Assembly (NCBI RefSeq): GCF_963678975.1
Contig: NC_089281.1
Coordinates: forward strand, 26,330,765-26,394,764
Reading direction: 5' to 3'
DNA from: Dysidea avara
Taxonomy: Eukaryota; Porifera; Demospongiae; Dictyoceratida; Dysideidae
Length of the DNA stretch: 64,000 nucleotides
The notes below the pieces were generated by a model. It searched no databases, was not told the origin of the DNA, and worked only from the letters and a program-made list of their open reading frames with translations. Of the stretch, positions 23,151 through 45,075 are shown in pieces; within the stretch, counting starts at the first letter, position 1, and every line of letters starts with the position of its first letter. The translations under genes were made by a program, and so were the position numbers.

Positions 23151-23629
23151 GAGAAACCAAACTTATGATTAAATTAATTCCATACAAGCCGGCACACACG
23201 CATTACAACAATACTCACTATGAGGTCTGTACATTATTGAAATCAATAATATATCAATAAAAGCTAATTTACAACTTATAAATTGTAAAACAACCTATCG
23301 GGATCAGTGTCTTGCTGGTGTAGCACTTAATCTGTACAATATCAAGATCTCTTTGTGACTGAACCTTTTTGAGACAAAAGTTACCAGCAGTAAATAGTTT
23401 CCTGTTTTTAAAATGAAGCATTAAAATCTGATACAATGATGTACATCAAATACGTAGCTTTCTTGTATGAGCATAAAATGTAATTAGTTTTGGAGAGTTG
23501 CTCAAAAGAAATGTTATACCATCGATAATCAAATGAAGAGTTTTTACTAGCATGGGCGAACCCTATTGAACCCACTATCATAGTTCATGATAGGCATTAA
23601 TGCACACATAATTTTATTTTATTTTTCAC
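23151..23629. other. Short AT-rich spacer
   Basis: Nothing recognised between the plus-strand LINE fragment and the reverse copy of family B. Confidence 0.5.
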
Positions 23630-24830
23630 ATTTTTTTCACCCTGGCTTTTTTGGAGGCTGCACTCCTTTTTCACAGCTTTGCAGTTTTGGTTTAAATGTC
23701 ACTTCTTTTACTTTGCAATTGTATGCACCAAAGCTTGAAGCTTCCTTAATTGTCTTTTTCCTTATTACAAGTAGAAAATCAGATAAAGATGTGCATTTGA
23801 CTATGTGTGTATTTTTATATGTATATTGTTTTTCAACCCTCTTGTAGCAGAACTCACTACATGGTAACTTGATTAGCTGATCTCTCTACATGGTGACTTG
23901 TAGCTATAGCTGAACTCTACACAGCGAATTTTGTAGCTGATGACTTATTATGACTGAACTCTCTACATCGTTGTGTAGCTGTACTCTCTACATGGTCACT
24001 TGTTTGTAGCTTGACTCTCTACATCACTTGTTTGTAGCTTGACTCTCTATACATGGTTACTTGATTGTAGCTGAACTCTCCTCTAAAGGATGACTTGCTA
24101 CTAACTGAATGTTTTAATAGGATGACTGCACTATTAGAGTATCTATGTAGATTGTTTTCGTGTTTTTTTATTGTGAATTCTTCTAACCACTGAGAGGTGA
24201 TGACTAATCCACCTATACACTAATTTTATGCTCACTCCTGGTGGTTTGCCTAGTTGGTGCAGCAACTAAACGTTTTTATTAACAAAATTCAATTGCATAA
24301 TTGTTACACTGTTGCTTTCTTCATGGTTAAAATCTTGATTTCTTTCAAGCCACCCTACGATGGTTAGTTAATCTAATAGACTAAAATTTCTCAAAGTGGT
24401 TTACCCTGTAGGTATGACAGAAGTTTGATATATTTTACATGAATAATTGGTCACAACTCTGTGAATTTTAATCAGATTTCTACCAAAATTAGTATGAAGA
24501 TTTGCTTTAATAGCCCCTATTAGTGTACTAAATTTCAGCTTGATTGGAATATATATATATATATTTGATGGCAGATTTTGCAAAGCATGCAAAAAAGAAA
24601 AAAAACCTAAAACTTTGGCTGCTTGTATCTCTGAGATGGCTATGGTGATTTTTAAAAAAAATTTGTATGTGGATTCCCCTACCTGCTGGACATCTCTACA
24701 GCAAAATTTGGTTCCAATCAGTTAAGGGATCATGGAACTACAAAAGTGTGAAAATTATTTTTACTTTCTACCTGTCAATACAATATACCCAGTGTGGTGC
24801 GCTGGCTTCTTGGACCGCACAACACACTTG
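23630..24830 (-). repeat. Dispersed repeat family B, reverse copy with minisatellite
   Basis: In reverse order to 12040-13680: a foldback-like arm (about 23630-23700), minisatellite units of the CTCTACATGGTGACTTGTAGCT type (23850-24115), a GACTGCACTATTAGAGTAT motif (about 24123), then a body ending with GTGGTGCGCTGGCTTCTTGG near 24790. It is diverged from the forward copy but colinear. Confidence 0.65.
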
Positions 24831-25739
24831 ATAAAACAATGATAATGAATGACACAAATTTATAAGGATGATGATTAAATTCTCACAGCCTAAAATACAC
24901 TGTGTGCTAAATAGGACTCTAAAACTGTGTGGTGGTTAGTCACCATTTATTACACGTGACACTTACTACATGTATAGTAGCATTGTGAATAAATATGGCT
25001 CTATATACAATTAGTCTATATATTACATATAACAGTCATTTGTGGTATACAATTCACACCACCTGCACTACAAAGCATGTGCTAAATAATATAGATGTAA
25101 TCAAATGTTCAATTTAAACACAGAAATGATTATGGTAGAGCTTTTGCCATTTCATATCATGCATGATTGTGCTGAGAGTGTACATAATAATTAGAAGGTA
25201 TTGTAACACTTTGATAGTGCTCCAACACTAACCATTCCTTCAACAGATACACACAAGTGTTAGCTACGCTCACATTTGGTCAACACACAGTAGTTAAAAT
25301 ATATGCATGGTAGCTATGGGTAATGCCACTAGTGAAAATTTCAGTTGGCTTGTTGTCATGCCAGAGTTTGCAAGTAGGAGACCTATAGCTTAACTTCATG
25401 CAGCTGGCTATTTTGTCTTTACAACTATCCCAATCACTGTTTGCAACTAGCCAAAAGTCAGCCACAACTAGCCCCTTTTTAGCCCGAACTCTCTACAGGG
25501 TGACTTGTAACCTAGTTAAATTCTTTGCACCAATTCTCTGTAGTCGAAATCTATACAGGGTGACTTTCTTGTAGCTGAACTCTGTACATGGTAATTTGTT
25601 GCATTGTCATAACATAGATGAATGCTCTAATAGCAGAATTTCAAATTTAGTTGGAATTAGGAGAGTGGAGATGCATACATTCCGGGTAGAGGAATGCACA
25701 ACTTGAAAAGTAAAAACAAATAAAAGGTTAAAAAATATT
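24831..25739. other. Intergenic, with a minisatellite fragment
   Basis: No gene recognised. 25480-25610 holds a few degenerate family-B minisatellite units (GAACTCTCTACAGGGTGACTT and relatives). The interval ends at the 3' end of the MUN-DEP gene. Confidence 0.5.
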
Positions 25740-35954
<10,215 letters not shown>

Positions 35955-36280
35955 TAGCACCGTAACAAATTCTGCAATCAGTACGGACGTGGTTACACAA
36001 AGTACAGCTCTGTTCAGCTACAACGCACCATTCAAACTCCCTTCACTGATGTCCGCTGCTGTTTGTTTCTGTTGCAATCGTTACGGTGGGCATCATTTAG
36101 GACTACGATCACATGATTAGTTCTCCGCATACCAATACGTACTTTCCGTTTACCTTCTAGTTTTTCGGTACGTTTTAACTTTGATTGTGAGTGTCTTTGT
36201 AGATGTAAATCAATCAGATGTTTTTCGTTCGATGTTTTTTGTGATAATTCTCTATCGTAGATAAGTTGTGTTCACGTGAG
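35955..36280. promoter_or_regulatory. Divergent promoter region, MUN-DEP gene / BOD1-Shg1 gene
   Basis: 326 bp lie between the two oppositely oriented start codons (35954, minus; 36281, plus). No TATA box was assigned. Both genes must begin here, so a shared bidirectional promoter is inferred. Confidence 0.55.
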
Positions 36281-38769
36281 ATGGATCACAGAAAATTACC
36301 CGGTGTTCGTGACGTCATCACCAAACTAAGATCTGATGGGATATTTGATAACTTTAGGAAATCTTGTGTGAACTCCATTGAAAATGAGGTATGCGCTAGT
36401 CACCATTAATAGCTTTAGTTGAAATGGCAGTATGTTTTTACCAAACAGTACATCAAGATTATTACAGGATTATTAAGAATTCTATTTGTTAGTTTGTGAT
36501 CTTTTGATATGAGTTATAGATGTAGAAAATGTATGTATGCTGTACTACTGCAGGAGGCAGTTAATAACTACTGCTGCTTGCCTACTTAATATTTATATTG
36601 TAGTACTTAATTGTGGGGATAGCTTGAAAATTTGGCTGTGAAAGTCATAATACTTATAATGTACAGGACTCAGAATTGAGTATAGCGTACATGCACAGAT
36701 ACAATTGATTAAGTATATAGATAATTAAAATAAGTATTTACTACACTGAAGAAAAAAAACCTGTACAGTATATGATGCCAAATGTCTAGCATTTAATAAG
36801 AAAACATTCACAGAAGAAATATTGACAAGAAGCAAATTTTTGGTTGACCTGCTTGAAAAAGCTAACAAGATAACTGTGCAACCTCTAATGATAAAAGACT
36901 CACTTGTGGCATGTTCCTTTTGAGGTTCCAATTTCTGTGCCATGTAAGCTCGTCATCACCTGATATTAAACTTTATGCATTGTTTTTTCATATTGACACT
37001 CCCTTTACAAAGGTATCTATATATAGATGCTACAATGCTACTAGTACTTAGAACAAATACTATGACTACAAGTACAATTACACTCACCATATTCTGTAGC
37101 AAAATTTGACAAACTAATGTGTACTTACAACTTATCAACTTCAAAGGAGGATCCATGTACTACTTAGGACCTCCACAAGGCTAACTTTTAAACTCGCTAA
37201 CAATGACAGAAAATAATATTGATGTATACGCAAAGCCTTTATGGTTGGTGGAGGCAGACATTTCCAGGGAAAATTACATGCTGTACAAAGAAAAGGACTA
37301 GAAGACTAAACTCCACAAATATGGTAGATGTTCTTACACAGCTTCCATTGTTTTGCCCATACAAAGTGATTTGCTGAAAGGCCTAGCAAATTACTGTATC
37401 ATTCAAACAATGCTAACCATATTGTACATGTATTGTATGGCTTGTATCAATAAAGTTTCTATTTAGTATTGTGTTTATATCTCCCCCACAGCCATTGTTC
37501 AGATCACAGAAAGAAGAAGTTGAGGTGATATCAAGGAGGTTTCTACAGAGGGGACACTGGGATGACAAGGCCCTCAAGAGTGATGTCAGAGTACAGCTGA
37601 GAAGTTATGTGTTAGAAGTCCTGGACAGGTAGGTAGACTTGTTGATGTGATGTAAGTGAGTGTGTGTTTGTAGACCAGAGGCAATCAGTCAACTGGGCTT
37701 CATTGCTGAGAAGATATTAAGCCGGAAGCATCAAGAGTTTATGGAGCAAATTAGTAATGTAACGACTTCACTGCAAGAATCTTTAGAAGAATCACATTAC
37801 AAGAATGAACATTCTTCATATAACAATTTGGAAAGAGAAAAGGCCAAGACAACAGAAACTGCAGAGGATTTGTTACAATCATTTGCCATATCGTCTTCTA
37901 CTGTTAGTAAAAAGGTCCCTCCCAAACTGGTGAAGCCATCTCGTACAGAAGCTCCTCACAACGTGACAAAGGAGAAAGAGGGTACACTGAAACATAGTAC
38001 AACAACAAAGAGTGTTGACCAGGATACTGTTAGTATTACAAAACCTAAGAGAGAAGTTAAACCACTGAAACACCACAGGTTTGTTATTAGCAGTAGTGAG
38101 GAATCTGATGGTGAACAAGCCATAGATGATAAGGTTGTTAATCCTTCTCCTCCGAGCACAGACAATGGCCGATCATTCACAGCTCATCTTCATGCTAAGA
38201 TATACCCTGGTATTATTGAACAGGCCGAGGTAGTGTGGTCTGACAAGACTACCCTCCTGGGGAATGTACAAGCTGACAACATCAGTGATGCTAAACACTG
38301 TCGGTGGTCATACACTATACACCCTGCTGTACCGTGGGTAAGACGCAGGTCACTGTACAAAACTGAAACTGCAGATAGTGTTGAACCTAGTGATAATACC
38401 ACAGCTGATGACAATGAGGTTAAAGACAATACTCCTACTGACACTGTCACACCTAGTGACAAGCTGACACCCAGTGATGATGACGGACCTAGTGACAAAA
38501 ATGCGGCTGAGAACAAGGATTTTGAAGAAGATAATAATGTAACAGAGACAGAGTCTAGACACAGTAGTAGACTAAGGAAGAGAAAGTTGGGACATCTTCC
38601 TTCTAGTGACTCTGAGGGCGAGCGTACTCCTACTGTTGCTCAGAAGAAATTCAAACTGGACACGCCCCCTCCAATTGATGAGGCTAATGAGCCGCCAGAC
38701 GCTCACACTCCTACTGGAACGCGCAGTAGCAAGCGAGTACGACGCGCCCCTGTAAAGTTACGCCAATAA
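36281..38769 (+). CDS. BOD1/BOD1L-like protein (Shg1 domain), 446 aa
   Basis: Exons 36281-36388, 37492-37628 and 37674-38769 give 447 codons including the stop, with matching phases. Residues 10-40 (VITKLRSDGIFDNFRKSC) and about 36-110 match the Shg1/BOD1 helical domain, known from the yeast COMPASS subunit Shg1 and from BOD1 and BOD1L1. These act at kinetochores through PP2A-B56 (BOD1) or at SET1 methyltransferase complexes and stalled replication forks (BOD1L1). The rest is low-complexity and Ser/Thr/Asp-rich, with an acidic repeat (TPSD-type), basic nuclear signals such as SRLRKRKLG and a basic C terminus. Nuclear location is inferred. At 446 aa it is longer than BOD1 and far shorter than vertebrate BOD1L1. 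The stop lies 69 nt before RAB28. Confidence 0.75.
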
Positions 38770-38838
38770 GTTATAAAATATTTGTGTTGTACTAAAATAC
38801 TTCATCGAATGTTTTCCGCGAGATAAGTTGCTGCATGC

Positions 38839-39847
38839 ATGGCGGATTCAGACGATGAGGGCGACAAGAAAGATTATCAGATTAAAGTGGTAGTATTAGG
38901 CGACGGTACAACTGGAAAGACATCACTTATAACAAGATTCTCCCAAAATCACTTCGGCAAGACGTACCAACAAACCGTGGGACTGGACTTCTTTTTGAAA
39001 AGAATATTATTACCAGGTGTGGCTGTAATGACGTCATCTGTGCTATTCTCACCTCCAATGTTACTATGTAGGGGATGTACACGTGACCCTGCAGGTGTGG
39101 GATATAGGGGGCCAAACAATTGGCGGGAAAATGATAGACAATTATGTATCAGGAGCAGAGGTAATGAGGACTTGTGTGGCAGAACTTCTAACACAACTTG
39201 GGACATTATTGTTGACAGGCGGTGTTGTTTATATATGATATCACCAACTATACAAGTTTTGAAAACCTTGATGATTGGCTGGCTGTGGTAAAGAGAACAT
39301 TTCGTGGAGCTACCAAGCTACCCCACATGGCATTGGTTGGAAACAAGAGTTGAGTTGTAGTGTGTGGGACTAGTTCACTATTCTTGAACAGGTGACCTTG
39401 AGCACATGAGAACTGTCAGGAAAGACCGACACGAGAAGTTTGCTAAAGATAACCATATGAGCAGGTATTGTTACCAAATAATGGATTCTTTTAACTAGCA
39501 TTGTTTTTTATAGTCACAGCATCTCAGCAAAAACTAGTGATAAAGTTAGTAATTATCTTGTTAGTTTATATGGTTGGTTTACATGCTGTCCTTCTGCAGG
39601 TGAATAATTGCTTCAAGCAAGTTGCAGCTGATGTACTACACATCAAGCTTACACCAGCCTACCTTGAAGAAACTGATGTATCCTTTATCACTATTCATTA
39701 CTAAAAAAACATTGTATCGTTGTGTGCTTTTGTCCTTAACATTTTCAGGCGGTAATCACGGCCGACGTCGTCAGACATACACCACACCAATCAATGCCTA
39801 CAAAACTGACCACCAAAACTCGCAGCTCTGTTTGTGTCTTGCAATAA
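38839..39847 (+). CDS. RAB28: Rab28 small GTPase, 225 aa
   Basis: Seven exons: 38839-39016, 39072-39160, 39219-39348, 39392-39464, 39514-39544, 39600-39677, 39749-39847; phases all match (678 nt). G1 is GDGTTGKT, the effector region includes [10 protein letters not shown]3 is [13 protein letters not shown]4 is NKSD and G5 is SAKT. The C terminus CVLQ is a CaaX-type prenylation signal, as in RAB28 and unlike most Rabs. RAB28 works in ciliary and endosomal traffic; vertebrate mutants lose photoreceptors. Length is close to human RAB28 (221). Intron 6 (39678-39748) has U12-type splice signals. The gene follows BOD1/Shg1 by 69 nt and converges with mitoferrin, 78 nt away. Confidence 0.95.
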
Positions 39848-39865
39848 TATCGCTTACTACATGAT

Positions 39866-39871
39866 AATAAA
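39866..39871 (+). terminator. Poly(A) signal of RAB28
   Basis: AATAAA 19 nt after the RAB28 stop codon, in the 78-nt gap before the convergent mitoferrin stop. The 3' UTRs of the two genes probably touch or overlap. Confidence 0.55.
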
Positions 39872-39925
39872 GAATATAAAATTTTAATTTCATTGAAATA
39901 AATTAGAATGACATGTTCTAGCTAT

Positions 39926-41784
39926 CTAACTGTTGTGCGCATTGTCATGGTAACCTAGCATGTACTTGAAGAACTCATACACAGACCAACAGATTGCAGT
40001 AGACGGCATTTGATAAACAACTCGTGCACTGATACCTCTGAAGAAGCCTTTAAATCCTCCATTGTGATAAATGGTCTGTAGTGATTTAACTACTCCTAGT
40101 ACCTGCCTATCTCGTGACAGAGATTTCTCCTGCTGCCACGTGTTTAGAAGTGTCTTTGCGACATCAAATGGTGTTGTTGCTGATGCTGCTATGGCTCCAG
40201 CCAAAGCTCCTGAGACAACATGAGACTTGGGGTCATACTGATGACTTGGGTTAAGAAGTTCTTGCAAAAACTCATACGAGATGAAATGCAAAACTTGAAA
40301 TGGAATGTTCATTGTAAGTTGAGTGGTGTAGCTCCGATAAAATGCAGCTATGCCTTCATTAGCTAGTACTTTCCGGGTGCACTGAAAAGCTCCAGTATAT
40401 GGACTGCCTTCCATCTGCAGTCGTTGTTTAATCACTATAACAATACTCACATGACCACAACATTATACAACATTACCATACTCACCTTCTACAGGGTTCA
40501 TAAAGCCATCGTGAAATAGAGTGGCCAGCACCGCACTGCAACCTGTGAGATAATATTATCTCAATAAAGGATCTTCACACAATCAAACAGGAAATTAATG
40601 ACATAAACAGAAAGTTACTTGTGCACGCATTACCTTGCACCCACACACTGCTTCTTTTGCTATTCCCTGATAAGAAATTCTTGGAGGTTTCATAACAAGA
40701 GAAATACAAGGCATGAGCAGGACCTGCACCACCAGCCACTACCCCAATTCCTCTGAATAACGTACGAGGATTTTCTGTTTTTGCAATATGTAATAATGTC
40801 CTGAATACTCCTCCACTCTGGTTAACATACTTTGGACGAATGTCCATCATTCTTGTCTAGAATACAAAACACCAGATAAAAGTGAACGGTATAGCTACCA
40901 TTTTTGTTGGGACCATGTCCTACAAGTGAAGTGTTAAATGATTTAGGCCAAATAAACTTAATTATTAGTTTCTCATCCCTGCCTGCATGGCCATTTTTCC
41001 TACCTCATCAAGGATTTTTTACACCACTGGTGGCTGAGTGCAGCTATCCAGCACCTTCTAAAGTTGGTACCTTGCTAGAGCAGTCTAAGAAAACTACATT
41101 CTGAGTCACTTTAGCTAGCTAATTCAGCTATCTAGTTAGTAAAATAAAAATCTGCCCTCCCGCACTGCTATTTTGAGTACAGGAGGATGAGAAACTAATA
41201 ATTAAGTTTATCTTTAAATGTGTAAATGGGACCATCGATAAATACCTTGCTAGGTGTCCTGATATCCAGAGTTTAAATGTAAAGTGCAATACAAAAGGGA
41301 CTATCAACAAATGCTGATACCGATATCAACCAATACTTAACAGAAAAATTAACACCTATTAGCAGGTCCTCATATCCCCATGTTGGCACTATACATTGAC
41401 CTGCACTAATGAGGCACAACACACACGTGCATAACGTGTAGTATTGAGGCTCTTATAAGGGTAGTAGGATCGTGATGGAAGTGACGAAGCCATGATAGTT
41501 AGATCACGGACAAAACAATGGCGATCACCAGTTAACAAGGGTATTCCACGTCTTACTAACACCTTCAATATTATTACCTTTACACAATCCACCGGGTAAA
41601 CTATACAATGCTCCGCCATTCCTGCTGCAGCTCCTGCCAACATGTGTATGGACAATTTGTTAGTAGGTAACGACTCATATTCTGCTTCACCCATAACTAC
41701 GTATGTCTCTTCATTCAACCCTCGCGTGCTACTAATCGTGTTCTCAATGATGGCTTGCTCAGGTACACTAGCTTCCATTAGCAT
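39926..41784 (-). CDS. Mitoferrin-like mitochondrial iron carrier (SLC25A28/37 family), 331 aa
   Basis: Exons 41784-41578, 40856-40634, 40542-40486, 40434-39926 (996 nt). Three carrier repeats carry the signatures PVDCVK, NPVEVIK and TPFDVAK. Family-like stretches include [16 protein letters not shown] and [20 protein letters not shown], which are strongly mitoferrin-like. Mitoferrins import ferrous iron across the inner mitochondrial membrane for haem and Fe-S synthesis. Length matches mammalian mitoferrin-1 (338). Intron 1 holds a 260-bp MITE. The start ATG faces that of the ADP-ribosylglycohydrolase gene 194 bp away. Confidence 0.93.
40952..41211. mobile_element. MITE with perfect 27-bp inverted ends, in mitoferrin intron 1
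   Basis: The left end (40952-40978, starting ATAAACTTAATTATTAG) is exactly complementary to the right end (41185-41211). Length 260 bp, no open frame. A related single end lies at about 53305-53405 in a SLU7 intron. Target duplication not clear. Confidence 0.85.
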
Positions 41785-41978
41785 TGATTACAAAAGCCTC
41801 GATAAGAGTGCACTCTATTTGGAATCCTAAACATAACCAAAACAAACTTCCGTTTGTGATTCCCGTAAATTGTGACCTTATTATTAGGGACACTGCGCGT
41901 TATAAAAGTGTCTCGAAAAGTGTCTAGCTCAAAGCATAGATAACAGACACCCCATTATCTATGCTCAAAGTTTGATAG
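41785..41978. promoter_or_regulatory. Divergent promoter region, mitoferrin / ADP-ribosylglycohydrolase
   Basis: 194 bp separate the two start codons. It contains a direct repeat of a TATCTATGCTCAAAG-like segment (about 41930-41970). A shared promoter is inferred from the spacing only. Confidence 0.5.
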
Positions 41979-44488
41979 ATGGCAGGTTAGTTAGTTTATC
42001 TACTTCATTTTGTTACTATACGTTTTTAGAGGCGGAATCTTCACTGCACACCTACGCGCCCAACTGGAGCAAGTTGTCCAAAGATGACGTCATAGATAAA
42101 GTGAAAGGAATTTTGTATGGACAAGCGATCGGTGATGCTATTGGTTAGTAGCAGATCAGTTAAATGGTCTATTTTTAGTGCACTGCCATGTTAAAAATAA
42201 AAAATCACTTTCTTGGTATTTCACACTTCTTAGTATTTGCATAGTGCCTAATTTGGCACTGGAGGTTTTATGCAAGACACAATTCTATGCAGAGTATATC
42301 CTCTTTGAGAAAGTTGTTTTAGACCCAACCAAGACAGGAAATCTTAGTGTTTTGCATAGTCATTGATCTGATGTTGCAAGACCTGAAGATAAAGATAAAT
42401 CATGATTACAGGAAATCTTGAGTGTTTGCACATGTATGTGAGATGAGCAATATTATTGTGTGTGCAAACAAAATGTATTATATAATTTTTGACCTGCCAA
42501 CCCGTATTCATCTGAATAACTGGAACATAAGATCAGAATACAACGCTAATAAAAACTGCCTCTATACTGTGCTTTCATTGAGAGATGCTTCTAAGGTGTC
42601 TATGACCATTACTTCTGCTGTGACATACTGTGGCTTACATTAGTGGAATTACTGTTGCAGGACTGGCTACAGAATTTATGACCAAGGCTGAAGCGAAGAA
42701 ATACTATGGTAAAAATGGCCCATCCAGCTACAAGGTAATTGTACCAGACATGCATCGTGAAAGGTACGTACCTCCCCAATTCTCCAAGTATCAATACATA
42801 TGGTGCAGGTGGCTACAAGGAGATTGGACTGATGATACGGACCAGATGCTGTTAATACTGTTAGGTGTAGTTGAAAACAATGGTAAAGTGTTGAAGGAAG
42901 ACTTTGCAAAGAGAATGTGGAACTGGACTAAAGAGGGATATGCTGAACTTGGTGACCGAGGTAAGTCATTGCTTCCGAGTGTGTGGGGAATGTCATTGTT
43001 ACTAGGTGGTATGGGCATTGGCATGACAACACACCACACAATAAATCACCAAATGTTCTTGGATGATCCCCACAAGGCTGCCAATGACATATGGGAGTCT
43101 TCTAATCGCTTCCTTGCTGCTAACGGTGCAGCAATGAGAACATCGGTGTTAGGAATTGTCAACTTTAACGGTAACATTGTGAGCTAGTTGTGGAGGTGTG
43201 ATTGTTGTGTAGATCTTACGAAGGTATGGGAGAACACAAAGGAGATTAGCCTTACTACTCACGCAGACCCTCGATGTACTGCCAGCTGTATAGCCATCAC
43301 TACAGCAGTAAGATACTGCACACACATTTTAATACTTGTGTTATACTGATGTTACTGTAGATAGCACTGATGCTACAAGGAGAATATGATCCTCTGAATA
43401 AAAAGTCATTAGATCAACTAGTACATCGTTGTTTACAGGTAGAGTAGTATGGATATGACACTAGGCCATAGTAAATGTTGTTATGTAGAAAGCCCAAGAG
43501 TATTTGACTAGCAATGATCACAAGAAGGAGTTGGTTGATCACGCAAAAACTAAGTCATGGGACAAGCTAAAATTAGATGATAGGAAAACAATGGGGTGAG
43601 TTGCTAACATTACTATGTCACTATTTCAAGTGACACACACTACAGGTACACATTCAAGACTATGGGAGCTGGTTTCTTTGCCCTACAGAACAGTAAAGAC
43701 TTCAGGAAGACTATCATGGAATTAGTGATGGAAGCTGGGGACGCTGACACGTGAGTGGTCCTTGGATACCATTACTAAATCATGTGATATTCCTTAGTAA
43801 CGGAGCTGTGGCTGGTGCCATGATGGGGTGCAAGTTTGGATTTAAAAAATTGCCAGAGGATTTGCTGCAGTTCCCACACAGAAAATGGCTTGACAGAAAG
43901 GTGCACCAATTCTTGGTCACAATAGGACTGACTGATCAGCAGCAATCTAAGGTTGACCAGGGGGAAAGTCAAACTGAAAAAGAAAGGGATCAAGAGAATC
44001 AAAAGGAGGACACTTTAGATCAAACTGAAACAGTAAATAAAAATACAAAGGGTGACAATCAAGCAGAAGCAATGAATCAAGGAAGAGATGTAGGGGATAA
44101 GAATCAAGATCAGAAGGACATTGCTATAACTAAAGATGAAAATCAAGGTGCCCAGGGTGAGAGCAAAGATGCAAAGGATGACAATCAAGTGGAAGGAATG
44201 AATCAAGGAACAGATGTGGAGGATAAGAATGAAGATCAGAAAGATATTGCTATAACTAAAGATGACAATCAAGGTACCCAGGATGCGAGTCAAGATGCAA
44301 AGGACAATCAAGAAAAGGTGGCAGATAGAGATGCTAGTAAAGATGATAAAAAAGAGAATCAAGATGCAATGGATGGGCAGGATACAAGATCCCTTGATCA
44401 AAATCAAGATCAACCCCCAGGTGATCAAGAGGTCACTACTGAATCAATGGATCATAGCACAACCACAGCTTCATCTTCTACTGAATAG
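41979..44488 (+). CDS. ADP-ribosylglycohydrolase-family protein with acidic repeat tail, 538 aa
   Basis: Ten exons: 41979-41985, 42030-42143, 42661-42763, 42809-42960, 43006-43170, 43213-43307, 43361-43438, 43489-43595, 43646-43750, 43798-44488; phases close (1,617 nt). Motifs: YGQAIGDAIG (N-terminal metal-site region), GDWTDDTDQM, NGAAMRTS, THADPRC and, late, EAGDADTNGAVAGAMMG, the paired Asp metal ligands. Enzymes of this family remove ADP-ribose from proteins or related substrates; the exact substrate is not predictable. The catalytic domain is complete, so activity is likely. The last about 180 residues are Gln/Asp/Lys-rich with a tandem repeat of about 46 residues (44050-44320). The first coding exon is only 7 nt and introns are mostly 42-53 nt. 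Confidence 0.88.
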
Positions 44489-44599
44489 GTCATATACGCT
44501 GAATTTTAACAATAGTGTTGTTGATAAATTTACACAAAGTTTTTTTGAATAATTTTCTGGTCTTCTGAGCCACACCCACCCCGTCCACGTGATCAAACT

Positions 44600-45016
44600 T
44601 TAGTACTGACTATCTAGTATGGTCTGCAGCTGGTCCAATATTATCGGCAACTGTTCAATGCTGCAAGAATAATATAATGGCACTATTACCTCTATTTAAT
44701 GCTTACTCTCTAGTAACAGTTTGTGATTGCGCGCTCATTTTATCTACCGCTGTCTCCATGTGTCTGAGAGTCTAATGCCACCATGTGCGTTATTGTTCTT
44801 AAATCAACGCACTAAAACTACCTGTAAAGTATTCTCCATTGATTGCTCGTTGGTAGCCATTTTCTTGGCCGCTTTCATGAGTATCTCACGCGAACCAGAG
44901 TTCTGGCATAGATCTCGCGCTAGTCTGCCGCACTCTTGTAATTTCTGCTCAGCTAAACTACTGATTCTTTGTTTGGCCACTTTACTCGGCCGCTCTCTCG
45001 GACCCTCATCTGACAT
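44600..45016 (-). CDS. BORC complex subunit 7-like protein, 100 aa
   Basis: Exons 45016-44822, 44753-44707, 44660-44600 (303 nt). The entirely helical protein aligns by eye with BORCS7: AEQKLQECGRLARDLCQ, SREILMKAAKKMATNEQS and a C-terminal helix IEQLPIILDQLQTIL, at nearly the same length (BORCS7 is 105-106 aa). BORC recruits ARL8 to lysosomes and drives their movement along microtubules. The gene follows SLU7 on the same strand with 59 nt between stop and start, and converges with the ADP-ribosylglycohydrolase 111 nt away. Identity is moderate because the protein is short. Confidence 0.65.
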
Positions 45017-45075
45017 GACCGTATATTACTCCGTATATCTGGATCCGTATATTACAGTGGTATTCATTATTTACA

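Noticed and set aside
44015..44428. 137-codon hydrophobic open frame on the minus strand
   Set aside because: It is the antisense shadow of the Gln/Asp/Lys-rich tail of the ADP-ribosylglycohydrolase.
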